64,000 bases of DNA from an uncultured Acidimicrobiales bacterium (GCA_951813555.1 OX638344.1:3287076-3351075), one strand, 5' to 3'. Positions 9,701-17,699 are shown, counted from the first letter of the stretch. Translations and numbers: made by a program. The notes: generated from the sequence alone by a model not told the origin.

Positions 9701-9816
9701 AATCGAGTGCGGACAGCGGCGTTGCGGGCCTCTCGAACAATCACCATTGCCCCGCTGATCAGCCTTCGGCGACGAGTCCCCGGAGGCAGAACTCGCTCGA
9801 GAAGGCGCCGGACCAC
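6769..9816 (-). CDS. Fused GT-A (family 2) and WsaF-like GT-B glycosyltransferase
   Basis: A 1015-residue protein with two transferase modules. After about 320 residues of N-terminal region, residues about 330-600 form a GT-A domain: VPVTVIIATRHN at the start, a DxD-type FLNDDTSP near 418, and a late GGFDERLELCGSDVVLGLR motif. Residues about 655-1005 resemble the rhamnan glycosyltransferase WsaF, with VNWYVPEFQNPFYGGIHTV, RRFYLIQDFEPMFYPAGTLY and a C-terminal LTTSEHPSYLPLELMACG. A fusion of two transferases suggests that one polypeptide adds two successive sugars, probably rhamnose, given the rfb genes nearby. It is the first gene of a four-gene minus-strand operon with wzm, wzt and the WbdD-like gene. 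Confidence 0.85.
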   Translation of the reverse strand: MVRRLLERVLPPGTRRRRLISGAMVIVREARNAAVRTRFEWQRRRRGSKPQPGLGPRPESSAEPAGISYQDWFCRLPADPSILAVQRQWFEEWPRPRRVWGLVVDDGGDVAASEASLTNQSWGLVEVVKVEPSGLADEFHRLSQECPRDLVVLLRAGDRLRPDAVYQIAQAAWRDPWLELVYWDDDLDGLAQVWEWHQDGMPGGVYFEGDLDRLSQPRLKPGWSPDLLVCANYIGRSFAVRARKLQPDAARRYRSAGIDDDSLWWDLLLGLELNDQQVGRLSAVLQTLSRRDHGIGPHHLELVNRWLLSRGWPARAEAGEGGVHLVWTRDRDVPVTVIIATRHNRELLEGAFELIRSAEYPALELIIVDNGGQSSDNEAWYQGQVGDLSPRIIWWDEPFNYSAVNNQAAEQATGEVLVFLNDDTSPGHPQWLHNLVGWAQRPEIGVAGLQLIDDHGLIQFGGVIIGMTGLAGHLFQGMAPHSDTLLGPNDWTRNTVAVTGACLAIRRTVFEEVGGFDERLELCGSDVVLGLRARQAGYRNVVAAATPITHRESATRGPHVPDNDVFASYWAYQRWLMGGDPYFSPNLSAAHPEPVLHCEERPGVLEQLTEMLGRPMDVFYQRNETGEAHALALASKADRDLAEAVRRGHRAVGSRREVRTVNWYVPEFQNPFYGGIHTVFRLADHLAVHHGVENRFMVMTGPVDHDERWYRSGIAAAFRSLAGSPIVYHDSFAFDPDDVPPADAAIATMWTTAYFAARTPGQARRFYLIQDFEPMFYPAGTLYALAEHSYRLGLYGLCNTGHLADVYRDRYGGVARHFWPAVDGSVFHARDRIEPDPDRPVTVFIYARPGHLRNCWELAARAVRLVKDELADDVRIVTAGSWAFPEHMDAFITHMGQLDYRETGPLYRTCDIGVALTTSEHPSYLPLELMACGAAVVSFENPAGDWLLRHDHNCMQSPQTADGLAAEIVALARDPARRRRLAEQGLADIASRHARWGENLADVYDYLCDPESGHD

Positions 9817-9918
9817 TACGACACCCTATCCCGACACCAAGGGCCGACTTTCACCCACGGAATCATTCTGCAAGCCGCCGATGGCCCCACCACACCGCTT
9901 CATGGCGAGGTGTACTTG
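9817..9918. promoter_or_regulatory. Divergent intergenic region between glycan export operon and SpoIID-like gene
   Basis: This stretch of about 100 bases separates the start of the fused glycosyltransferase (minus) from the start of the SpoIID-like gene (plus), so it must hold promoters for one or both. A GAGG at about 9907-9910 lies 8 bases before the ATG at 9919 and could be its ribosome binding site. No convincing -35/-10 pair was seen. Confidence 0.35.
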
Positions 9919-12900
9919 ATGAGCGGGGCTGAGACTGGGAGAATGTCGCAGCGGGCGGCCAACCGTTTTGGACGTTCTATGCATTGGCAGCGGTCGGCGT
10001 TGATGAGACGCTCTCGCTTATCCCCATTACTTGCCGCCGCATCGGCTCTTGTGGCCGCGGCATCGATGCTGGCCGCGGCGCCGTCTTCGGCCCAGGACAG
10101 CACTGATCCCGAGCCGGTGCTCATCGTCGATCCCGACGGGGCGATCACCTTCTCCGGAAGCGGCTGGGGCCACGGCGTGGGCATGAGCCAGTGGGGGGGC
10201 CTCGCCCAGGCCCAAGCCGGACAAAGTGCCCAGCAGATCCTGGGCTTCTACTACGAGAACGCAGTGTTGGTGGAGAACTACGGTCGCCCAGTCGGCGACC
10301 CGGGACCAGCGCCCATCCCCACCACTCCGACTCCCACACCGAGCATCGCCGCGACACCGACGTCTAGTGAGGAGGCGGCCCAGGTACTGCTGGCCACCAC
10401 CGATACCACCACACTCACCCCCGAAGGCATCAACCGGATCACCGTCGACGACCAGAACATACCGGTCGGCGGCCAGGACACGGCCCGGCCCCCGGCCGGA
10501 ACCCCCCTCACCTTCACCCATCATGAGGATCGCTGGCATATCAGCTACAACGGAGTTGACATCTGCCCCAACGGCTGCATCGGCGAGACCGCCCAACTCC
10601 ACTTCGCCACCGGCACCGCCGTGGCCGTATCCACCACCGGCCGCTCCTACTCCCACGGCCGCATCAACCTCATCGCCACCGCGGCAGACCCGAACCGCTT
10701 CCACGTCACCCTCGACTCCCTCACCGTTGGGAAGTTCCTTGACGACCCCCACAACGACCCTGCTGTGCCCACCTCCGTAGACGACGCGCCGGAGGACTCG
10801 ATACAGATCGTGTTGGCCACCGCCGAGGCAACCACACTAACCCCTGAGGGCCTGAACCGGATCTCGATCGACAACACCGACATTCCCTACGGCGGCCAGG
10901 GCGTGGCCCGGTCCCCGGCCGGCACTCCCATTGTCGTCACCCGAGTCGGCGGCCTGTGGCGCTTCCAGTCCGGCAGCTCCGACGTGTGCGGCAACGGCTG
11001 TGTCGGACAGACCGCCCAACTCCACTTCGCCACCGGCACCGCCGTGGATGTATCCACCACTGGCCGCTCCTACTCCCACGGCCGCATCAACCTCATCGCC
11101 GTCGCCGGAGACCCGAACCGCTTCCGGATTGCTCTGGACTCCTTGACCATCGAGAAGTTCTTCAGCGATCCCCACAATGCGATTCCCACCACCTTCACGG
11201 GCACACTCCCAACGACTCCAGAGCCGGTGATCGAAGCTCCGCAGCAACCGGTGCACCCTGAAGACGCCATCCGCGTCCACCTCAGCACCACCACTAGCAC
11301 CAGGCTGACCCCCCTGGGGGCAAACCGCATCACTGTCGAAGGCCAAGGCGACATCCGGGTGCCTGCGGGATCCTCAGTCGCGGTCACCCGCCACGTCGGC
11401 CACTGGCATTTCAACATCAACGGCACCGACGTGTGCGGCAACGGCTGTGTCGGACAGACCGCCCAGCTCCACTTCGCCACCGGCACCTCGGTGAGGGTGT
11501 CCAGCACCGGCCATTCCTACTCCCACGGCCGCATCAACCTGGTGCCTGCTGGAGGGGACCCCGGAACCTTCTATGTGATCCTCGACTCCCTTTCAATGGA
11601 GAAATACCTGCGGGGCATCGCTGAGTCGCCCATGAACTGGCCGCTGCCGATTCACGAGGCTCAGGCCATTGCCGCCCGCAGCTACGCCAGCGCCACACTT
11701 CGGGAGCGGCGGGCCTCTGACTCTTGGACCCGGCCCTTCGACCTGTACTCCACGGTGTGGGACCAGGCGTACGTGGGAGATCTCCGGGAAAAGCACGCCG
11801 ATGCCGCCACCTGGCTCCAAGCGGTGGAGGACACCGCGGGGAAGGTCCTGCACCACGGCGGCGCCCCCATCCGAGCTTTCTATTCGGCGTCCAACGGTGG
11901 CCACACCGAGCGCAGCGGATACGTGTTCTCCACAGATCTCCCCTACCTGTCGGCCAAGCCCGATCCCTTCGACAGCCAAGGCAGCAACCCCTATGCCGCC
12001 TGGTCGCGCACCTACACCGTGGCCGACCTCAACCGGTGGTTGAACGACCATGCCGACACCGCGGTGGGCCAGCTGATCAGCATGGAGATCTTGGACAACA
12101 TCGGGGACTCGGGGCGGCTCGACCGGGCAAGGATCACGATCACCGGCACTTCCCGAACCATCACCATCACCGGCAATCGGCTTCAAAGCAGGATCAACAC
12201 CGCGGCCCGAGAGAGCGGCCACAACCAACTGCTGTCCACACTTTTCACCTTCTCTGTGCCTCAGGCCACGGTCAACGTCGGGCAGGTTGAACCGATAGAT
12301 CCCGAGGAAACGCCCCCGATAGAACAGATACCGGAGGACGAGATGTTCTACTCGGGCGTTATCAACGGCCCGGACTTCTGTTTCAACCGAAGCCTGGGCG
12401 GCCCGATCACCTTGGCCTTTGACAGCGACGACGACGGGATCGCCGATGTTTGCTCCCTGCCCCGTACTCGTCGCGAGGCAGTTGCCCACCAGCGGACCCT
12501 GGAGAATTTGGCCTTGGTGGAGCGGGACATCTTCACCGCCCGCTTCGCGGAGGAGTGCCGCTCAGTGGCGGAGACATTCGGCGAGCCGGACAAAGAAGCA
12601 GCCGACGAGTGCCAGCAGTACCGGGAGTTCGCCGGCAACGCGCCCGGTGAACTCACACCGGCCAACGGCGGAAACGGGGCCCAGACATTTCCGACCGGCC
12701 AAGACCCCGATGCCTACGACGCGGATGACCGGACGTTCTACTCCGGCATCATCGACGGGCCGGACTTCTGCTTGAACTTCAGCTTAGGCGGCCCCACCAC
12801 CTACCCCTTCGACAGCGACGGGGATGGGGTGGCCGACGTCTGCGCCCTACCCCGGACTCGACGGGCCGCAGTGGCCCGCCAGAAGGCTCTCGAGCACCTA

Positions 12901-13041
12901 GCCAACGCCTCCCCCGAGCTGGAAAAACTCTATACAGCGTTCTTCATCGTGAATTGCCACATGGGGCCGCCGACGCTCGGCGAACCCGCCAAAGAGGCCG
13001 AAGACGCTTGCCAGCCTCATATCGAATCAGGTCCGGCTTAG
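9919..13041 (+). CDS. Secreted SpoIID/LytB-domain protein with internal triplication and C-terminal DxDxDG repeats
   Basis: About 1040 residues. The frame is open to 9223, but that part is antisense to the glycosyltransferase; the ATG at 9919 has a GAGG 8 bases upstream, and ATGs at 9979 and 10003 also precede the signal peptide (RRSRLSPLLAAASALVAAAS, cleavage near SSAQ). Residue 86 begins GHGVGMSQWG, a motif usually found at the C-terminal end of SpoIID domains. Three repeats of about 125 residues follow (from about residues 151, 292 and 448). The third runs into the SpoIID core (EKYLRGIAESPMNWPLPIHE, AIAARSYA). Two C-terminal repeats of about 95 residues (from about 807 and 936) contain FDSDDDGIADVC and FDSDGDGVADVC. 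SpoIID and LytB proteins act on, or stimulate hydrolysis of, peptidoglycan. Its stop overlaps that of convergent rfbD by 3 bases. Confidence 0.85.
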   Translation: MSGAETGRMSQRAANRFGRSMHWQRSALMRRSRLSPLLAAASALVAAASMLAAAPSSAQDSTDPEPVLIVDPDGAITFSGSGWGHGVGMSQWGGLAQAQAGQSAQQILGFYYENAVLVENYGRPVGDPGPAPIPTTPTPTPSIAATPTSSEEAAQVLLATTDTTTLTPEGINRITVDDQNIPVGGQDTARPPAGTPLTFTHHEDRWHISYNGVDICPNGCIGETAQLHFATGTAVAVSTTGRSYSHGRINLIATAADPNRFHVTLDSLTVGKFLDDPHNDPAVPTSVDDAPEDSIQIVLATAEATTLTPEGLNRISIDNTDIPYGGQGVARSPAGTPIVVTRVGGLWRFQSGSSDVCGNGCVGQTAQLHFATGTAVDVSTTGRSYSHGRINLIAVAGDPNRFRIALDSLTIEKFFSDPHNAIPTTFTGTLPTTPEPVIEAPQQPVHPEDAIRVHLSTTTSTRLTPLGANRITVEGQGDIRVPAGSSVAVTRHVGHWHFNINGTDVCGNGCVGQTAQLHFATGTSVRVSSTGHSYSHGRINLVPAGGDPGTFYVILDSLSMEKYLRGIAESPMNWPLPIHEAQAIAARSYASATLRERRASDSWTRPFDLYSTVWDQAYVGDLREKHADAATWLQAVEDTAGKVLHHGGAPIRAFYSASNGGHTERSGYVFSTDLPYLSAKPDPFDSQGSNPYAAWSRTYTVADLNRWLNDHADTAVGQLISMEILDNIGDSGRLDRARITITGTSRTITITGNRLQSRINTAARESGHNQLLSTLFTFSVPQATVNVGQVEPIDPEETPPIEQIPEDEMFYSGVINGPDFCFNRSLGGPITLAFDSDDDGIADVCSLPRTRREAVAHQRTLENLALVERDIFTARFAEECRSVAETFGEPDKEAADECQQYREFAGNAPGELTPANGGNGAQTFPTGQDPDAYDADDRTFYSGIIDGPDFCLNFSLGGPTTYPFDSDGDGVADVCALPRTRRAAVARQKALEHLANASPELEKLYTAFFIVNCHMGPPTLGEPAKEAEDACQPHIESGPA
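10369..11610 (+). repeat. Triplicated segment within the SpoIID-like gene
   Basis: Three homologous units begin near 10369, 10792 and 11260. The first two are offset by exactly 423 bases. Each encodes the same landmarks: LTPEG or LTPLG, an NRI motif, NGC, TAQLHFATGT and YSHGRINL. Units 1 and 2 share many identical codons, so at least one duplication looks recent. Only the third unit continues into the SpoIID core. Confidence 0.8.
12338..13038 (+). repeat. Two C-terminal DxDxDG-type repeats within the SpoIID-like gene
   Basis: Two units, starting near 12338 and 12724, both encode FYSG followed by GPDFC, SLGGP, an aspartate-rich calcium-loop-like segment ending ADVC, LPRTRR, and a helical region with two further cysteines. 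The acidic loop resembles thrombospondin type 3 or dockerin calcium sites, and the paired cysteines could form disulfides outside the cell. The function is unknown. Confidence 0.7.
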
Positions 13042-13883
13042 CCGATCAGCTCAGCTACCAGTCGCGTCAGCGGCTCCCGAAAATCAGCGGGGAGTTCGAG
13101 TCCCGCCAAACGCAGCGCCCGGTTCTCGAGCGCCGAGTTGGCCGGGCGCGCCGCAGGACGGGGGGGATCGAGCTCAGCGGTGGTGATGGGCGCCACCCGG
13201 TCGGGGTCATGGCCGGCGGCCGCCATGATCTCACGGGCGAATTCGTACCAAGACGCCGACCCCTGGTTGGTCACGTGATACAGCCCCGGGCGGCGGTCGG
13301 CGCACAGCCGCTCGATCACCGCGGCCACATCAGGAGTGAACGAGGGAGACCCCCGCTGGTCGTCCACAAACCGCATCGGCCCGCCTTCTGAGGCCAGCCG
13401 CAACACCGTGGCCACCATGTTGGAGCCGTGGCGGCCGCACAGCCACGAGGTTCGCACCACAGTGGCCTCCTCGCCGGCCTCCTGCTCGCCGGCCAGCTTG
13501 CTGGCCCCGTAGACCGACCGGGGAACGGGCCGGTCCCATTCGTGATAGGGCCCTCTCTTGTCACCGGAGAAGACGTAGTCAGTGGAGACGTGGCAAAGGT
13601 AAGCGCCGAACCGGCGGGCGGCCTCGGCCACATGGCGCACCGCCATGGCATTGACCTGATAAGCCCGGTCGACATCGGTCTCGCAGTCATCCACCGCGGT
13701 GAAGGCCGCGCAGTTGACCACCACATCGGGGCCCACACTGCCGACGACGCTCAGCACCTGGTCGCGATGGGCAACATCCAACTCTCTGCGGCCAGCGGCG
13801 ACGACTTCGTGGCCCGAAGCGGCGAACCGCTCAGCTGTGTCCCGACCAAGCTGCCCGGAGGCGCCGGTGACCAAGACCCTCAC
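13038..13883 (-). CDS. rfbD: dTDP-4-dehydrorhamnose reductase
   Basis: A 281-residue NAD(P)H-dependent reductase of the extended SDR family, catalysing the last step of dTDP-L-rhamnose synthesis. It begins VRVLVTGASGQLGRD with the nucleotide-binding glycine motif, has VNCAAFTAVDDCETD, the STDYVF signature, and the catalytic YGASK motif near residue 125. An ATG exists at 13913, but the GTG at 13883 forms a perfect GTGA overlap with the rfbB stop and places the glycine motif at the usual distance, so it is preferred. It is the last gene of the rfbACBD operon. Confidence 0.93.
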   Translation of the reverse strand: MRVLVTGASGQLGRDTAERFAASGHEVVAAGRRELDVAHRDQVLSVVGSVGPDVVVNCAAFTAVDDCETDVDRAYQVNAMAVRHVAEAARRFGAYLCHVSTDYVFSGDKRGPYHEWDRPVPRSVYGASKLAGEQEAGEEATVVRTSWLCGRHGSNMVATVLRLASEGGPMRFVDDQRGSPSFTPDVAAVIERLCADRRPGLYHVTNQGSASWYEFAREIMAAAGHDPDRVAPITTAELDPPRPAARPANSALENRALRLAGLELPADFREPLTRLVAELIG

Positions 13884-14842
13884 GGCATCGCCCTCTTGAG
13901 CGGTTCCCACCACCAGCGGTTGTCCCGATACCAGGCCACCGTGGCGGCCAGAGCCTCATCCAGCTCCCGGGTTGGCCGCCATCCCAGCTTGCGGATCTTG
14001 GCGGTGTCCACCGAGTACCGCCGGTCGTGGCCCAACCGGTCGGCCACCGGCTGGATGAACGACTCGTCCCGTCCGCACAGCGCCAGCAGGCGGGCGGCCA
14101 GATCGCGGTTGGCCAGCTCGTTGCCCCCGCCGATGTTGTAGATCTCACCCGGCAGCCCCTGGCGCAGCACCAGGTCGATGGCCGCGCAGTTGTCCTCCAC
14201 ATGGCACCAATCCCGCACGTTCTTGCCGTCGCCGTACAAGGGCGCCGCCAGCCCGTCCAGCAGGTTGGTGGTGAACATGGGGATGACCTTCTCCGGGTGC
14301 TGGTAGGGACCGAAGTTATTGGACGACCGGGTAACGGTCACCGGCAGCCCGTGGGTCTCCCGATAGGCCAGCGCGATCAGATCGGCCCCGGCTTTGGACG
14401 CCGAGTAGGGCGAGCGGGGCACCAGCCGGTCGGCCTCGGTGAACGATCCCACGTCGATCGACCCGTACACCTCGTCGGTCGAGACGCAGACCACCTTGTC
14501 CAGCTCCAATCGCTGGGCGGTGTCGCACACCACGTTGGTGCCGCCGCAGTTGGTACGAACGAAGGCGTCGGGGTTGACAATAGAGCGATCCACATGGCTT
14601 TCGGCCGCGAAATGGACCACGGCATCGCATCCGTCCATGGCCCCAGCAACCCCGTCACGGTCGCACACGTCACCCTTCACGAACGCTAGACGGCGGTCGC
14701 CCTCAAGGTCCCGAAGGTTGTCCCGGTTGCCGGCGTAGGTGAGGGCGTCGTACACCACCACGGTGTCATCGGAGTGGGACAACGCCCAGCGGACATAGTT
14801 GGAGCCGATGAACCCGGCGCCCCCGGTGACGAACAGCTTCAT
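13880..14842 (-). CDS. rfbB: dTDP-glucose 4,6-dehydratase
   Basis: A 320-residue NAD+-dependent dehydratase that converts dTDP-D-glucose to dTDP-4-keto-6-deoxyglucose. It starts MKLFVTGGAGFIGSNYVRW (NAD-binding motif), with HFAAESHVDRS, the VSTDEVYGS motif carrying the acid/base residues, and YSASKAG near residue 148. The length is near the family norm. The start follows the rfbC stop by one base, and its stop overlaps the rfbD GTG. Its product feeds RfbC and RfbD for the rhamnose used by the upstream glycosyltransferases. Confidence 0.95.
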   Translation of the reverse strand: MKLFVTGGAGFIGSNYVRWALSHSDDTVVVYDALTYAGNRDNLRDLEGDRRLAFVKGDVCDRDGVAGAMDGCDAVVHFAAESHVDRSIVNPDAFVRTNCGGTNVVCDTAQRLELDKVVCVSTDEVYGSIDVGSFTEADRLVPRSPYSASKAGADLIALAYRETHGLPVTVTRSSNNFGPYQHPEKVIPMFTTNLLDGLAAPLYGDGKNVRDWCHVEDNCAAIDLVLRQGLPGEIYNIGGGNELANRDLAARLLALCGRDESFIQPVADRLGHDRRYSVDTAKIRKLGWRPTRELDEALAATVAWYRDNRWWWEPLKRAMP

Positions 14843-14843
14843 C

Positions 14844-15410
14844 TCATACCTGAGTGCCGAATCGAGGACGCAAATGTTTGGGTATTTCCGAGCGGCGGGG
14901 ATTCGACTGGTCTCGGGACGACAGGATGGGGTTGTCCACCCCCCAGTCGGCGGCGACCTCGGGGTCGTCCCAGGCCACGCCCAACTCGTCGGCCGGGTTG
15001 TAGTAGCCGTCCACCAGATAGGTGATGGTCATGTCGGACAGGGCAGCGAACCCGTGGGCCACCCCCGGTGGGATGTATACCCCGCGATGGCGGTTGACGC
15101 CGTCGGGCTCGGTGCCCAAGGGCAGCGCGATGGTGCCACCGTCGGTGGGCGAGCCTGTCCGAAGATCGTGAAGCACTACCCGGGCCTGACCAAACGGCAC
15201 ATACCAGTAGTCGGCTTGATGCAGGTGGTAGTGCAGGCCCACCACCGCTCCCGCCCGCCGGTCGCCCCGGTTGGCCTGCACCATCTCCCCAACACCGGGA
15301 ATCCACTCCCGGCGATAGGTCTCCACGAACACACCTCGCTCATCGCCATGGACATCAGGGGAGACGGTGAATACGCCCGAGATCGCCTCACAGGGGCTTA
15401 CTGCGGCCAC
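14844..15410 (-). CDS. rfbC: dTDP-4-dehydrorhamnose 3,5-epimerase
   Basis: A 188-residue cupin-fold epimerase, third enzyme of dTDP-L-rhamnose synthesis. The family landmarks are DERGVFVETYR, GLHYHLHQADYW with the catalytic histidine, IPPGVAHGFAAL, and YLVDGYYNPADELGVAWDD with the catalytic tyrosine region. It lies between rfbA and rfbB in a tight minus-strand operon. Confidence 0.95.
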   Translation of the reverse strand: MAAVSPCEAISGVFTVSPDVHGDERGVFVETYRREWIPGVGEMVQANRGDRRAGAVVGLHYHLHQADYWYVPFGQARVVLHDLRTGSPTDGGTIALPLGTEPDGVNRHRGVYIPPGVAHGFAALSDMTITYLVDGYYNPADELGVAWDDPEVAADWGVDNPILSSRDQSNPRRSEIPKHLRPRFGTQV

Positions 15411-15458
15411 TGTCGCTACTCCCGCTTCCCTGAGGAGCTCTCAAACCGCGACATGCCC

Positions 15459-16565
15459 CTATCCCAGTTGCAGTTGGGAATGGTCGCCCAGCGTAAGCCG
15501 GACGGCCTGGCGGTGCTCCGGCGAGCGGGATACCCGCACCTGCTGGCCGATCAGCGAGTCTGTGATGCGGCTGATGCCGACGATATGGCTGCCATCCATC
15601 ACCACCGAGTGGTCCAATTCGGCATCAGCAATCACGCAGTCGGCACCGATCGAGGTGTAGGGGCCGATGAACGCGTTCTCGATGCGGGCGTCGGCGCCGA
15701 TCACCGCCGGGCCCCGCACCGTGGAGTTCACGATCTTGGCCCCCTCGGCCACCACCACCCGGCCCTCCACCCTGGAGGCGTCGTCCACCGCGCCGCCCAC
15801 GCTGCGGACCACGGTGTCGAGTACCAGCCGGTTGCATTCCAAGAGCGGATCCTTCTTGCCGGTGTCGATCCACCAGCCGTCCAGCATCTGGTGGCTCACC
15901 CGGTGGCCGTTGCGGATAAGCCAGTCGATGGCGTCGGTGATCTCCAGTTCGCCTCGAGACGATGGCTCGATGGCCGCCACCGCCTCATGGATGGCAGAGT
16001 CGAAGATGTACACCCCCACCAGCGCCAGATCAGAGGGCGGGTCGGCGGGCTTCTCCACCAGATTCACCACATCGCCGCCAGGGCCGATCTCAGCCACTCC
16101 GAACGATGACGGGTTCTGAACCGGGGTCAGCAGGATCTGGGCCCGGCACGGCTCGGCCGCGGAGTCGTCCAGCAGGCTGGGGCGCGATTGGCGCCCCCGC
16201 TCGAATTGCTCGACGAACTCGCCCAGCCCCTGCTCCAGCATGTTGTCGCCCAGATACATGACAAAGCAGTCGTCGCCCAAGAAGTCACGGGCCACGAGCA
16301 CGCAGTGGGCCAGTCCCAATGGAGCATCCTGGTGGATGTAGGTCACGCTCACCCCAAACCGCGACCCGTCGCCCACTGCGTCTTGGATCTCCAGCCGGGT
16401 GTCGCCTACCACAATGGCGATGTCGGTGATGCCAGCGGCGGCCATATCCTCGATGCCGTAGAACAGCACCGGTTTGTTGGCGATGGGCACCAGCTGCTTG
16501 GCCCGAGTGTGGGTCAGCGGGCGCAACCTCGTCCCCGCACCCCCCGACAAGATGAGTCCCTTCAT
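15459..16565 (-). CDS. rfbA: Glucose-1-phosphate thymidylyltransferase, long form
   Basis: A 368-residue nucleotidyltransferase that makes dTDP-glucose from dTTP and glucose-1-phosphate. The N-terminal GGAGTRLRPLTHTRAKQL motif binds the nucleotide, YLGDNM carries the metal aspartate, and VEKP and WWIDTGKKDPLLECN are typical. It is about 75 residues longer than classic RmlA. The extra C-terminal part (VVAEGAKIVNSTVRGPAVIG and onward) reads as a left-handed beta-helix of hexapeptide-like repeats, as in the StrD-type long enzymes. It is the first gene of the rfbACBD operon. Confidence 0.93.
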   Translation of the reverse strand: MKGLILSGGAGTRLRPLTHTRAKQLVPIANKPVLFYGIEDMAAAGITDIAIVVGDTRLEIQDAVGDGSRFGVSVTYIHQDAPLGLAHCVLVARDFLGDDCFVMYLGDNMLEQGLGEFVEQFERGRQSRPSLLDDSAAEPCRAQILLTPVQNPSSFGVAEIGPGGDVVNLVEKPADPPSDLALVGVYIFDSAIHEAVAAIEPSSRGELEITDAIDWLIRNGHRVSHQMLDGWWIDTGKKDPLLECNRLVLDTVVRSVGGAVDDASRVEGRVVVAEGAKIVNSTVRGPAVIGADARIENAFIGPYTSIGADCVIADAELDHSVVMDGSHIVGISRITDSLIGQQVRVSRSPEHRQAVRLTLGDHSQLQLG

Positions 16566-16626
16566 CGACCGCTCAGTGTACGACCTGCCTGTCGGCGCCG
16601 CGACACTGGCAAACCCGAAGGCGCTT

Positions 16627-16872
16627 TTAGGCCTCTCGGGGATCGTCGATGGTGACGGCGCTCACATCGGCCAGACGGGTGCTCACCATATCGAGGGCAA
16701 TCTGCTCGAGGAACTCCCTGGGCATGACGCACTCCCGGCATTCGGCACCCTCAAGGATGAGGCGCAGTGACACCGTTCCCGCGCCGGCGGATACCAACTC
16801 CACGTCACCGCCATCGAGAGCCACTATGGCTCGCAATTCGCCGACGGCCTCGTCCAATAGAGCTTGATCCAT
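16627..16872 (-). CDS. Small NifU C-terminal-domain-like protein
   Basis: An 81-residue protein starting at the ATG at 16872, which overlaps the stop of the preceding SDR gene (TGATG). It reads IVALDGGDVELVSAGAGTVS, then a beta strand, then ECRECVMPREFLEQIALDM. This is the layout of the Nfu/NifU C-terminal domain, where a CxxC pair holds a transient Fe-S cluster (here C45 and C48). The loop before the cysteines is one or two residues longer than usual. It could deliver Fe-S clusters or may simply be a divergent relative. The pairing with a dehydrogenase/thiolase operon is unusual. Confidence 0.7.
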   Translation of the reverse strand: MDQALLDEAVGELRAIVALDGGDVELVSAGAGTVSLRLILEGAECRECVMPREFLEQIALDMVSTRLADVSAVTIDDPREA

Positions 16873-17687
16873 CACGGTGCCTCCTCGCTGGCGTCTTGTC
16901 CGAGGTTGGGGGGTCGGGTTCGAGATAAGAATGCCCCGGCGTCGGCCAGAATGAGCTGGCCGGTGGTGCAGCGGGCCAAGTCCGAAGCCAGGTAAACCGA
17001 CAGGCGGCCCAGCTCTTCGGGCAGGGTTTCTCGGCGAAGCGGGGTGGCGGCCACGATGGCCTCGTAGTGGTCGGCGGGGAAGGCTTCTCTTATCAGTTCG
17101 GTGGGGGTGGTGCCAGGGGCGATGGCGTTTACCCGGATGTTGTGGGGGCCGAGCTCCACGGCCATCGACCAGGTGAGGTGGTTTATGGCCGCTTTGGCCG
17201 CGGCGTAGCTCGACATCATGGGCGACGGCCGGGTGGTCTCCCCTGAGCTGACGTTGATGATCACCCCACCACCCTGCTCCATCATCACCAGGGCCTCGGC
17301 CCGGGCGCACAAGGCGGTCAGAATCAGATTTTGATCGACGAGATCCCGCCAAAAGGCGCCATCCATATCCACAAACCGAGTGGGGGAACGCCCCGCCATC
17401 ATCCCGACGTTGTTGACCGCGATGTCCAGCCTCCTGCCCCAGGCCACCACATCGGCTACAAATTGATCGACAGCGGCGTCGTCTCGCAGATCGGCCACGA
17501 ACGCTGAAGCGGTGCCTCCTTCTTCGGTTATGAGAGCCACCGTCTCGTTGGCAGTCTCGCCCCGGACGTCGTTCACCGCTACCGAGGCGCCTGCCCGGCC
17601 CATCCACCGGGCGATCTCCCGGCCGATGCCCGCGCCCGACCCGGTGACCAGCGCCACCTTGCCGGAGTGATCGATTTCTACGCTCAT
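16872..17687 (-). CDS. Short-chain dehydrogenase/reductase
   Basis: A 271-residue classical SDR. The motif TGSGAGIGREIA near residue 15 binds NAD(P), NNVG marks the central strand, and the catalytic Ser-Tyr-Lys set is visible as the serine after IINVS and the YAAAK motif. The C-terminal region PEELGRLSVYLASDLA is typical. It probably oxidises or reduces an alcohol/ketone intermediate of the same operon as the thiolase and the zinc dehydrogenase. The substrate cannot be inferred. Confidence 0.88.
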   Translation of the reverse strand: MSVEIDHSGKVALVTGSGAGIGREIARWMGRAGASVAVNDVRGETANETVALITEEGGTASAFVADLRDDAAVDQFVADVVAWGRRLDIAVNNVGMMAGRSPTRFVDMDGAFWRDLVDQNLILTALCARAEALVMMEQGGGVIINVSSGETTRPSPMMSSYAAAKAAINHLTWSMAVELGPHNIRVNAIAPGTTPTELIREAFPADHYEAIVAATPLRRETLPEELGRLSVYLASDLARCTTGQLILADAGAFLSRTRPPNLGQDASEEAP

Positions 17688-17699
17688 CCTCGGGTGGCT

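Noticed and set aside
9223..9918. N-terminal extension of the SpoIID-like gene
   Set aside because: It is antisense to the fused glycosyltransferase and would place the signal peptide deep inside the protein.
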